NCBI GenBank assembly: GCA_028023455.1
Contig: JAQFVV010006652.1
Coordinates: 248,001 to 312,000 of the forward strand
DNA: 64,000 nt
Reading direction: 5' to 3'
Origin: Epiperipatus broadwayi
Lineage: Eukaryota > Onychophora > Udeonychophora > Euonychophora > Peripatidae
Positions 45,831 to 56,689 of this stretch are shown here, in pieces (positions within the stretch are counted from its first letter, which is position 1; the number at the start of each line of letters is the position of its first letter). The notes under the pieces are model-generated. The model did no database searches and was not told the DNA's origin. It saw only the letters and a program-made list of their open reading frames with translations. Position numbers and translations under genes: made by a program.

Positions 45831-46661
45831 ACAGTAAATTGCTAGAGGATTTGTATTTTGGTGAGAAAATGTTTATGATGACCGATAATGTATGCACAAT
45901 ATTATGCATAATTAAAATACCGTAAGTTCTATGAATATCAACAAAAAATAGAAATTCTATCTGCACTGAATAAAAAAACAAATCGTTTTATTTTTTTAAT
46001 TTTTAATTTTAATATAGTAATAAATAAATATATATTCTTTGTTTATTAAATGTATATGTATTTTTTATGAAGGTAAGATTTGAAAAAAAAAAACAATTAT
46101 AGTTTATTATTTTAAAGAAACTCTACAATTATTGTTCTGCTTGAATTATTTTAATTTAGCCATTTGTTGATGCCAATTTCAACTGTTGTTTTGTTTATCT
46201 TTTCTTATTAAACATTTGAAGATTATAAAGTCGGCGGATTATTTTCTTAGTAATGTTAGACGAAAGATAATCATAATCAGTATCTGGCAAAGATGCTATA
46301 ATAACAATTGCTCCCCTTCCCACCTCATTCCTTCTTACACAAAAAAAAAAAGCTTTTAGAATTATTTTTAAAGTTAATATAAAAATTTGTTGATAAATTA
46401 GAATTCTTGTTTGTTTTTTTTATTCAAATCAAAGAAATTTCAATTATAAATTTTTACATTATTATTTACTTCTGCGTCACATGACACCATCATCATATTT
46501 AAAGAAAATAAATCTTTGCTTTAAAATAAAGGATTTAAGCAGCATTTTAAACATATAGTTGTGAAACGAGGACATTAATTGTGAAAATTAAATATAAAGT
46601 ACTATTCGTATATATATGAAATATAGTGGAAGCAACTACTCTTCACACATGCGTTAAAACT

Positions 46662-46744
46662 GACACGTACTCTCCAGTCAATATTTGTTTTAAAAACCAT
46701 AGGACACGCACTCTCCTGTCAATAACTGTTTTAAAAACGATAGG
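46662..46744. repeat. Two-unit tandem repeat, 41 bp
   Basis: GACACGTACTCTCCAGTCAA and TTTTAAAAACCATAGG recur as GGACACGCACTCTCCTGTCAA-like and TTTTAAAAACGATAGG. Confidence 0.7.
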
Positions 46745-46954
46745 TGGTCTTATAGTATTGACGGAAGAATAGTCATTTGGGAAGACCATTTCCTTCCACA
46801 ATATTACAAATATATAAATCGCTATATTATTAATTCTTAAGGTATGTATATAGAAATATGTTACTTATGCCTAAAAAAAAAAAAAAGGCGAAATGTTCCA
46901 ATTAAAATTTACATTATATTAAGAATTAGTGGTTGAATTATATATACTTCATCA

Positions 46955-48230
46955 ATTAATGTTAATTCTCTCATTCCAATTCATAAAAATAAAGGATACA
47001 TAAAAGACTGCAGTAATTATCATGAAATATCAATGTTATCCGCAACAGCTAAGATAATTTCAAGAATTTTAAATATCTGCTTCAGCTCAAAAAGACTCTA
47101 TACAGCTTTAGAAAATTAAGAAAGATTATTGTAGCATTTTGTAAAAATGGCAGACATGTTTGTGCACTCCAGAAAAACTAGAATTGTTCGAGTGGTTGTT
47201 GTAGATCGCGTGCTGATAATGGAGGAAGTTACGCGACGGACGATAATTCCAAGAGATATTTGCTGATTGCAAATATTTCTGGATAAAAGACATTACCTGA
47301 TTGGACAAGGATTAATTGCTACAGTTATCAGCAAGCAATAAAAGACAGTGTAACAACTACGCAGGGGTAAGGCAGTTATTAGCAGCCATATTTAGAGTAC
47401 AATGGCAGTAGACGTCTAGTAGTTTTGAGTAGAGATATCTCGCGTCAGTGCTCGTGGTAAATGACCAGTGCCCAGTGGAAATGTAGTCCATGGGTGTAGC
47501 TGGAAGAGCCCACAGAAATGGGGAGACTGCAGCAGAGTAGAGCATTCGTTGCAGAGTAGAGCATTTGTTGCAGAGCAAGAGCATCCGTTGCCAGAGAATT
47601 ATAGAGATAGAGTGTTGCAAACTATTCCCTATTCAGACTGAGTAAAATATTGTGTATATTTATTTGATGACCGCAAAGACATTCTTGTGGATATAACATT
47701 GGCGCAGTCGACAATTATAAAGATGGTTTTTGATATCAGGCAAAGTGCGATTTACATATTGCTTTTAATGACTTTGTCAAGGCATTTGATTCAATTGATC
47801 AGTCATATGTGTGAAATATTTGAAAATGGTTGGATGTCTATGGAATTTTATTCATTTAATATAGCTTCTAATGATAGAATGAAAGAAAGAGTTGTTTCTT
47901 GGTAAAAAAATCTACAGTATTTGAAATGAAAACTAATATTAAACAAAAATGTTTACTAATTCCAACTTTGTTTTCCACTTTTATATCAGTCAACTTTGGA
48001 ACAGGTTAGGAGGGCAACATTAGTCAAACAATAAAATATAAGTTTGACGGTGACATTTTTAATTTGGACCAATTAAAAGTAAAAACAAGAACTTCAACTT
48101 TTTGACTTTTATTTTTTCTAATTCAAAACATCATTTACATAATGTTAATGTTCTGAGTGCAATCTATAAAGAATTTAGTAATGAATATTTAAAAAGCTTA
48201 GGCTTTTCAGCAGTTAATATCTAATAATAA
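46955..48230 (+). pseudogene. LINE reverse transcriptase, interrupted by a solo LTR
   Basis: Before the LTR the frame reads LIPIHKNKGYIKDCSNYHEI then SMLSATAKIISRILN, matching the RT block with KKGDxxxCxNYRGISLLSxxGKI. After the LTR come MVFDIRQ, FNDFVKAFDSID, TNIKQKCLLIPTLFSTF and KFDGDIFNLDQLKVKTRT, the expected next blocks. The catalytic YADD block is only weakly readable. Frameshifts, and KQKC where RQGC is expected, show decay. Joining across the LTR minus one duplicated pentamer keeps the reading frame open at the junction. Confidence 0.7.
47130..47713 (+). mobile_element. Solo LTR, 584 bp
   Basis: The element starts TGTAGCATTTTG, ends GCAGTCGACA (canonical TG...CA), and is flanked by the 5-bp duplication ATTAT at 47125-47129 and 47714-47718. 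It lies inside a LINE RT frame that resumes after it. It has no internal region. Short repeats GTAGAGCATTCGTTGCAGA occur near 47537-47590. Orientation is set from the TG...CA ends and is not certain; the superfamily is unknown. Frames of 60-87 codons inside it have no recognisable domain. Confidence 0.8.
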
Positions 48231-48239
48231 TAAAAATCA

Positions 48240-48920
48240 TTTTTGGTCGAAATGTTTATCAGTTTAAAAACGAAAGAATTTAAATATTTTAAATAGATTT
48301 TTAAATAGAAAGACTGATCTAGATGTTGATGAGCAAAACATACTCCAATGAGACCCCCTGTACTTTATAATTTAAACAATTATTACAATTAAACTCATTG
48401 TATATAAAATTGTTATTATGCCCAATTTATGGTATGAAAGTAACACTGGGACTCCTATTGATACAATATAAAAATGAGAAAACTTTTTATTTAGAGATGC
48501 TTTCTAAGATTCTAATAATATGATTGCAAAATCATAACACTAATTTGGTATGTTCTTTAGCTTATTGGATGTGATATTATAGTTTACTACTATAAAACCA
48601 TAACTTCATTGGAATAGGCATATAAAGCAAATGAATAATAACAGATTTCCTGAAAAAAATGTTTTTAATCATTTTGAGCAGTACTTTCATGGAAGAGGTA
48701 GAGTCTGGTTTATGTTATAACGACTATCTCATGGACACTGAAAAAAGGTGCTATATTGATTGTTTCATTGGAAAGATATGATCGAAGATAGAACAGAATG
48801 GAAACTGTAATCAGACAAATAAAATTTGCTGCAGACTAAGTTAAGATATAAGACACCAAAATTAAAGAATATCAGCTTGTAATGTATGTGAGGGTATTTG
48901 CGTTTCACCAATTGATTTTT
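48240..48920 (+). other. Probable decayed LINE 3' part
   Basis: HWKDMIEDRTEWKL-like reading near 48765-48805 resembles the WExxAxDRxxWR motif at LINE C termini. Otherwise nothing is clear. Confidence 0.3.
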
Positions 48921-48929
48921 ATAGACAGT

Positions 48930-49460
48930 GCAAAATTAACCTCTAATGTTATTTTCTGACTTTCTGGAATTAGAATGGTTATACTTGTTCATGAAGATTT
49001 GCTAATGATGACAATCAGGATAATGAGTTTTATTTGTACTTACTTTAATCCTAAAGGTACTACAGGTTTTTTCAGTTCTGCTCATTATCCACAAGTACTG
49101 CCACACACACGTACCAATGATATTTCCATTCTTATCAAAACAACATTAATTCAGCACTTCTTCTAAATATATACAAAATAAGCAGGAGATACCCAACATC
49201 TTTTATATTATAGTTTTTGTCATATCTATTTCTCCTGTAAGAAAATTATTCAACCTTCAATATTCTCTGGTTCACATATAAAATGTCTTAGAAATATCCT
49301 TGTTTTCCTATCTATAACTTTAAAATATCTAGCAATATAACCAAATTCTCTTCATCAAATGTCTTTATAAAATCAACAAACAATATCAATCTCTTCTATA
49401 TATATATATAACCAACTGCTTTTTTATTTTTTTATCATTCTAGCTTTCAGAAATTCAAAA
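48930..49460 (-). pseudogene. LINE reverse-transcriptase fragment
   Basis: Minus-strand readings DFIKTFDEENLVILLDILKL (about 49310-49375) and, in another frame, YNIKRCWVSPAYF (about 49170-49230) match successive RT blocks FxDxxKAFDxVxHxxLxxxL and IKRGVRQGCxLSPxLFN. Frameshifts are frequent. It faces the plus-strand LINE that ends to its left. Confidence 0.42.
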
Positions 49461-49469
49461 ATATTTAAT

Positions 49470-51300
49470 GCGTTAAAAATCGGTCTTCTTAAAATTATCA
49501 ATATATATTACCTACACATGAGATTAAGATATTTGTTTAAAAATCCTCCCATTTCAAAAAAAAAAAAAAAGTATTTTCTCTAATGGAAAAGTAACTGCAT
49601 GAATCCCAATTTTCAATAAATAAAATTTTTTAATTCCATATAGATAAGATTTAAAAAAAAATAAGATATTAGAATCTAACACAGGCGATAATATTAGACA
49701 TCTCGAAATCAATCCTGATGTTCAATTTTGCATTATTCTCTTTTCAACAAATGACTGGAAAAAACAGTCAAATTTAATTAAATGTTTGAAACGTTGTGTT
49801 TCTTTAATATTTCAAAAGAGTTCTTTAATTTTGTGATGCTATCTAAATACTGTTTTAGAAATACTACATGTTGATTTTAATTAGGCAATAGGGTGCTATA
49901 ATCAAATGATAATACTTGATCATAAAGAATGGTTTGCTATGCTCACAACTACTTTACATTATCCTATTATATCAATATTTAGAGTTAAATCTTAAGATTT
50001 AATTAACCTTTTAAGTGGCTAGATATTTATTTAGAAAATTATATATTACTTTATTATATAAGTTTTGTGCTTCATAGGCTGATATTATTATTACATTGAA
50101 AGACAAGTAAACACTTTTAAATGATCCACCACAAAGACGGAACAATATTCATCAATCTGTTCTCTACTTAAAAAAATAGTTAGATACTTATTTATTAATA
50201 CTGGATGTTTAGCTATCAAGAATAATCATAAGCCAGTTGAAATCTGAAAGCAATCCCCAAATAACACTCAAAGGGATGTGCAAATCACTGTGCTACAAGA
50301 ACTTGTACTAGTTAATGTTTTTTTTAATGTTGTTGCTTTTAGCTAAAGTCTTTTTAGATTTAGCAGATTTTATTGATTTACAATGAAGCTGAAAACTATG
50401 CCGTATCAAACTACATGATTTCAATTATATACTAACCAAAAATAAATGTAAATATTTAAAAAAAAAAAAACAATGAAATTCATAAACATATTAAATTTTA
50501 TGATTTTTGATATGGCAATAATCTTTTCTTTTCTTTTTTTTTTTTTTTTTGCGAATATAACATTCTCAGATATCAAAAAAAATTGATCCTGTTTCTTTGT
50601 GGTTTTAAGTAATATATTAGCATTGTTGTAAGTATGCCTGTTCTCAAGAGTTTTATATTGATACTTATTAGCATATCTTCAGCAAAATCTGGTATAATGA
50701 GCAATTAAATCATAAAGTACTTTTATTAAATAAATAAAAAAATACTGATTTAATAAAAAAAAAAAAAAGTCATATTGTGAAATCAATCATATGTTTCTAA
50801 AGAATGAGTTAACAGGCAGAGAAATTATAAAAAGAAGCAGATTCATGTCACTATCCCTTGTGGCCCTGAAACAGCTAAAGTTGTAAATAAATTAAGAGAT
50901 ATTTTTTTTGGTTAAAATGAAAAAAGCCTCAAATCTATGATCAAATGATATGAATCATAAGAAAGTTCTGTTTGATGATCTTGTATTGCATTAGAAAGCT
51001 GTAATTTTCTATAAAAAATTTAGATAAAAACCTGAATCACACCATTTTAAGCTATTCGATGAAAAAGAAATGGTTGCATAGATTCTGATATCATCTTAAT
51101 AATATTAAAATATCCAGTAAAGCTGTATTTTCCAATAATGAAGCTGCCACTACATTATCATGAAAATTTTTAAAAAAAATATTGGAAAAAAAAAAAATCT
51201 GGAATAGATATTTAATTGTAACAAAACAGGATTGTGAACAATTGCACACACACAAACAATATTATAAATATTTACGTAAATAGTTGTTCCAATATCTACT
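49470..51300. other. Anonymous AT-rich DNA
   Basis: Contains many A and T homopolymers, for example near 50460, 50535 and 50755. No coding motif is recognised. Confidence 0.4.
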
Positions 51301-51349
51301 TATAATATAAAATGTAACAAAAACAAGTTCATCACTGATATATTATGTA

Positions 51350-52900
51350 AACACTCTAATAAAGCGTTTGATAAGGGCGATTATTATAAAATTTACCCAT
51401 TTGCTGCAAATCCCCCTTTGAATGTTGACCAACACTAAACTTCATAAGCATAACACACATCTTAGACTCATGTTGGACTTCATGGGTGCTCATTTTAATA
51501 CAACTAAATCAACCAATAATTGACTAATCATCTAGGATATGAGGAATGCACCATCAAATCCTCATTTGATTTCGGGTCTTGTATTAAACATATTAAACTT
51601 AATTCAACATATAAAATAGCTTCGCTGAACATCACGGAACTGTATTGATCAATCAACACTAACTAAACAAAATTACTTTCAAATATGCAGATTTTATCAT
51701 AGCATATATATCTAGACTAAATGATGACATCATAGCCACATTTAAATTCAACCTAATAATATGACCGATAGATGGCCCGTGGGTCTTCCCCTCAGTCATA
51801 TCATTTTCAGTCTATCTCTAAACCACTTTGGAAAATATAATCATTCCATCATACCTGGATCACTTTCCAGATCTCTTACACCCACATTATGTTGATGACA
51901 TTTTCAATGCTGTTCCAGAGCTTCAGTTTTGCTACTTACAATAAAAGCTTCATGCCAATGTCTCACATATTTAGATTTAATAATACAAAAACATCTCATC
52001 TTGATTACTCTATATGTGTTAACCTTGCTTGAAAATCATGGGTTCATACACTCTACTTCAACTGTTCTTCAATCTCACAAACTTGCAGGATTATCCTCCT
52101 TCCTATACTCTAACCATACTCTATGTAAACATGAATCATCTCGCAAGACAAACGTAGAATTATACCAAAATTTAATACTTATTGGACTCAAACAAAGTCT
52201 TCTAAAAAGAAAAAGAAAACAATTTTACAACAAATTAAATTCTAACTCTCTTATTGATAAGAGACAATGCCTTCTCTTATCATAAATTCCTACTTTATCA
52301 AAAACTTCTCCAACTTATCGCCTTGCTATCCATATCCCCCCTCCATCTACCAATCGATTACTCAACAACTCCAAGGATAGGCTTGAACCTGAACTTACTC
52401 CCAGCAGTTTATAAAATTAAATACCCCCAAGCCAAGTGCCAATCAATCTATTATGGTGAAACTTGAACATCTTTATCTACAAGCCTTACACAACATCAAT
52501 ATCTATACAAAAGAGCCTCAGACAAGCCAGAACACAACTCTATCTTCCTAGAACACTAAAAGGTGACAGGACACTAATTTATCCCTTCTTCTACAATCAT
52601 TCAATACATAAAAAAATGACTCAAAGAGGAAAATCAGAAAAGCATGTTTTGTGCCGGTCAAAACATGTTTATCCATCTAACATGAGCTGGAACTCACAAA
52701 ATGTACTTCAAACCCAGTCAAGCCCAAGATTTAGGTCAGGGACCAGCCTGAACTCGAACCCACTCCATAAGCTCCAGATCAAATACCTAATGAATAACAT
52801 AATAGTGATGGCACATGAGAATTAATTTTAATCCGGCCGACTAGCAAAGCTGAGCAAAACAATGAGACATCTGTAATACTATGACTAAACTAAAATATAT
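51350..52900 (+). pseudogene. Second Penelope-like element: RT and GIY-YIG remnants
   Basis: Plus-strand frames give YKIASLNITELY, then a block FPSVISFSVYL..TLENIIIPSYLDHF (about 51790-51870) followed by HPHYVDDIFNAV at 51882-51911, the RT motif with both catalytic Asp residues. Further on, AVYKIKYPQAKCQSIYYGET (52404-52463) is the GIY-YIG nuclease core, continuing in another frame as TSLSTSLTQHQ and RASDKPEHNSIFLEH. RT followed by GIY-YIG in that order is diagnostic of PLEs. Three open frames of 70-120 codons (51929-52825) are pieces of this broken gene, not separate genes. No flanking duplication or hammerhead was found at its ends. Confidence 0.75.
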
Positions 52901-52909
52901 ATATAAGCA

Positions 52910-53660
52910 GGCTTTACTTTTGGAAGTGGAGAAAAGAGGGAATTCGAACTACTCAAATAAGTTAGACAATAAAAAATATTTTAATATACTGACAAATTAT
53001 TATACATTTATAAATTAAGTACATTAGTATATGCGTGAATGAGCAAGCAGTAGATGATAACATAGTGTCATTCACGCTATTATTTCTCATATGCTCTTTT
53101 ATTAATTAGCTACATAATATATTATAAATAAACACACATCTTTGGTGGGTCCAATATTAAGATGCCAATCAAATATTAAAAAGAATTACATAATATTGCC
53201 ATTAACGCTTTGATTTAGGTTCAGAAACATGGTGACTAACATATATTTTTCTAGGAGCGTTCCGAAATTCATTATACATATGATATAAACTATTTTCGCG
53301 CCATTGAGGTCGTGAAAATAAACAAAATACATTTGAAAACATTTGATTATATTTGAATCTATAACAAAATATTTAATGAAAAATTATTTTAACAATAGTA
53401 AGACGAACGCTTTATTTTTACCAAGGCATATACTCTTAAATATAAAAATAAGTTACGATGGTGGGACTGTATGATAAGATTGAAATAACATTAAAAATTA
53501 ATCTGCTAGTAATATTTGGCATATATATATTTTAAGCAGAGCGCAATTTTAATAGTAGAGCATTAAAACTGGGTCATGAAGCAAAAGAAATAAATATACG
53601 AAGAAGCTTGCGGTACTGACATTATAACCAAGAAATAATAGGAAAAGTCGTGCTTCTGGA
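52910..53660. other. AT-rich DNA without a gene
   Basis: AAGCAGGC followed by a GGAATTCGAACTAC string near 52906-52952 resembles 9222-9300 and may be a decayed tRNA-like repeat. The rest is featureless. Confidence 0.35.
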
Positions 53661-53675
53661 CGAAAAATGAAGTGG

Positions 53676-53845
53676 ATGGGCATAGCATGTGCCAGACTTA
53701 GAGATCACTGCCAGAGGCCTTTTTGAATGGATGGGCATAGCGTGTGCCAGACTTAGGGATCACTGCCAGTGGCCTTTTTATACGAAGAAAGAATATGCAT
53801 AGCATGTGCCAGACTTAGGGATCACTGCCAGAGGCATTTTTATAT
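53676..53845. repeat. Three-unit tandem repeat, about 55-62 bp
   Basis: GCATAGCRTGTGCCAGACTT, AGRGATCACTGCCAG and TTTTTATA-like spacer recur at about 53680, 53735 and 53797. Units are nearly identical and GC-richer than the surroundings. Confidence 0.85.
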
Positions 53846-54475
53846 GAAGGCGTGAAAAAGAATCTATGGGTTCGAACTTGTCACAACCCCCAGATTAAGA
53901 CTAGAAGCACATATATATAAACACAAAGATAAGGCTAAATGTCAGCAACGCAGTAATGATGTCACTAACGGCATGAAATATAATTTACTGCTTTAAAATA
54001 GATGACCCTTATTTGAATGCTATAATTTATATAAATAATATCACTATGCAGTTATATATATAGAGAGAGAGATATTTAGATTAATAAAATATACATGAAG
54101 ATTTTATTTAGTAAAAAAAACAAACAATAAGATTTACCCCCATCCCTTTTCTGATATTTAAAATAATTCAATCCCACCTTCATGATTTTTATAATAACTG
54201 GAATATTTAAATACTGTATTTGATATTTTAAGAGTATGAAAAATAAAGTAAGATTAGCAGTTATATAGAAAACAATTATAAGTCACCCTTTCAGAATTTA
54301 ATAAATAATTATAAAATAAATGTTTCAGAGCGTTAATTAGCTTCAGTTCTGGATTCACCCCGGGTAGAAAATCCAGAGTTAAACAAATATATTTTTATAA
54401 TAAACCAACATAAAATGTTGGTTCATAAAAACAAACTGGCGAACATATTAATTTATAATGTATTATATACATATT

Positions 54476-56682
54476 GTAATGAGCACAGACGACGTTACAT
54501 TGTGTTTTTATTATTAAACATGAAATTAAAATAAAAAGTTCGCATTTAAAAATTTTCTTTAAGAATTAAAAATTGAAATTAAATATCATCTTAAACTCGT
54601 ATATATAAATCGCACAGAAAAAAAAAAATTATTAAACGAAAACTTTATTAAAGAAAAAGTGTTTTAAAACTAAATTTTCAGTAGAGATTTAAAGATAAAA
54701 ATATATCTTTAAGTTTGAAAACACATTAATTAATCAGAAATGGAAATGATTGTTTTAATTAGTTAAATGTAAACTAGCCTTGGGCATTTAAATGTAAAAA
54801 CATTGGTCAGATAGGAAAACAATAGAAACAAATAGCCAATGAATGAAAAACAATGGAATTGGACCTCAGCGAAAGGACCATATCATCATCATGACGTAAC
54901 GTCCATTGGATCCTTCAAATTAATATAAAAGGACAAGTTTGAAAATTATTCATTAATTATTATTGAGAGATGTGACAGATATGTGTTAGTGCGGAGGTGA
55001 AGGAGAAGGGATTGAAAAGACGCACTCTTCAATCCCTTCAGTTCTGCTAAGAAAGAAGGAGAAATGAACTATCGTTTTCTACATTGAGGACCAGTTAAAG
55101 CAAAAACCTCCGGATGGATAAATAAATCGGCCAACAGAATACCAATCTTAGGACGGCATGGGAATTCACGTTCATGGCAAGCAATGGATAAAATTGGACG
55201 TTTTAAAAAATCATAAGAACTTTATATTCATTTGAACAATAAGAACTCTAAATTTTAAAACTTTTTGGTAAATACTGCAATAGAATCCTATCTGACCAAA
55301 CTAAAATATTTATTAATTAGTTATAATTTTATTTGATGTGTTTCTTTTGTAAAATCATTTCCATTTATTTATTTATTTATTTTTTGTTCTTTAAGTTTTA
55401 TCATGATTTTTGTTTTTCGTTAAATTAATTATATAAATGTTAAACTTAAGTCGGGCGTGAATGGCTGTATAGATTTGTAAAGTTATATTAGGGGAGGGTA
55501 ATCTTAGGTTATTTGTGTCGTAGTTGAATTGGGTCAATGGATGGGATATATTGGTGTGATTAGTAGATGTAATATCAGATTCGCTATGGGCAGAATCGTT
55601 TCATATGCCGCACTCACCCGTTTGCCTATGGAAGGAATTATAAGATGGAGAACGCAGTTCCTTTCTATGGAGTTTTTTTTATTGCTCTTCTTGTCAGATA
55701 GATGTAATATTCCTATTTGACGAGAGGCAATTTCTTCTCTTAACTTTTTGGTGCTGCCGTATTTCGTATTACATTGAATGCATCGATATATCAGATAAAT
55801 TGATGCCAGTTTTGGCTGCGAACCTTTAGCCTAAGGTTAAATAGGGATAGAATGTTTTATTTTCAAATGCAAATCTATGTAGTCTATTCATACTCGACAC
55901 TAAATAAAAATGCATTAAATTTAAGTTGTTTATAGACGCTTGCATGGATTGGTTATCGGTTAAGTATGTTTTGGGTTTTCATATTTGATCAAAATATATA
56001 GACATTCGATAAATAATGATACCTTATGGTGAGTATCTAAAATGTATTTATTCGGATGTCTTTTAAGTTATTGGTGACAATGCAAGTATCTTATGGTGAA
56101 TACTATTGGGTTACTTATAAATTTCCCTCTGCAATTGTCAGTATCAATGATTTTATATTTTGATCGTTTATGTTTATTTTGAAATGTTTTTAACCGTTGT
56201 AATCTATGTAACCGATCTATACTCAACATTATTAAAACAAATTTTTATAATTCCATCTGTGCGAACTTAATTAAAATGTAAACTTATAATATAATAGAAA
56301 TTAAAATGTAAATTAAAATCTAAAGTAAAGTTACAAATAATGTTAAATGTTAAAATGTAAACTGATACTAAAACAATTTTCAATCTTATATATATGTGCA
56401 TAAATAAATGTTTGTATGCTAATTGCTGGCAGTGGCTTATTTTATTCTTTTTTTTTAATTATTCTTAGATAAGAATTTTTTTTATGAATATAAATCTCTG
56501 CTATTCCAATGAGCTAGTGACTTGGGCTAATGACCGGATATCAAAATATATTTATCAAAATAAAAAAAAAGTGTTTTTTTTTTACTTACGTATCTGCCTA
56601 CTTTATAAATTTTTCTAGGTTCAAATGCCTAGATGGCGCCCTGTAGTGCAGTTTACGTAAGTCCATTTGCCGGATCGTTACA
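54476..56682 (+). mobile_element. Candidate long LTR or LTR-like element
   Basis: The span starts TGTAATGAGC and ends GATCGTTACA, with ATAT on each side. A TATA-like AATATAAAAGG at about 54922 precedes a GC-richer leader that contains a perfect 12-bp stem at 55005-55016/55028-55039. No primer-binding site, coding region or second copy is visible, and 2.2 kb would be long for an LTR. The 63-codon frame at 55529 is unrecognised. Confidence 0.25.
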
Positions 56683-56689
56683 ATATATA

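Noticed and set aside
47126-47620. Two minus-strand frames of 60 and 87 codons
   Set aside because: They lie within the solo LTR and show no recognisable domain.
51929-52825. Three adjacent plus-strand genes
   Set aside because: They are frameshifted pieces of one PLE protein, shown by the RT then GIY-YIG motif order.
55529-55720. A 63-codon gene
   Set aside because: No domain, no homologous frame nearby, and length expected by chance in a GC-richer patch.
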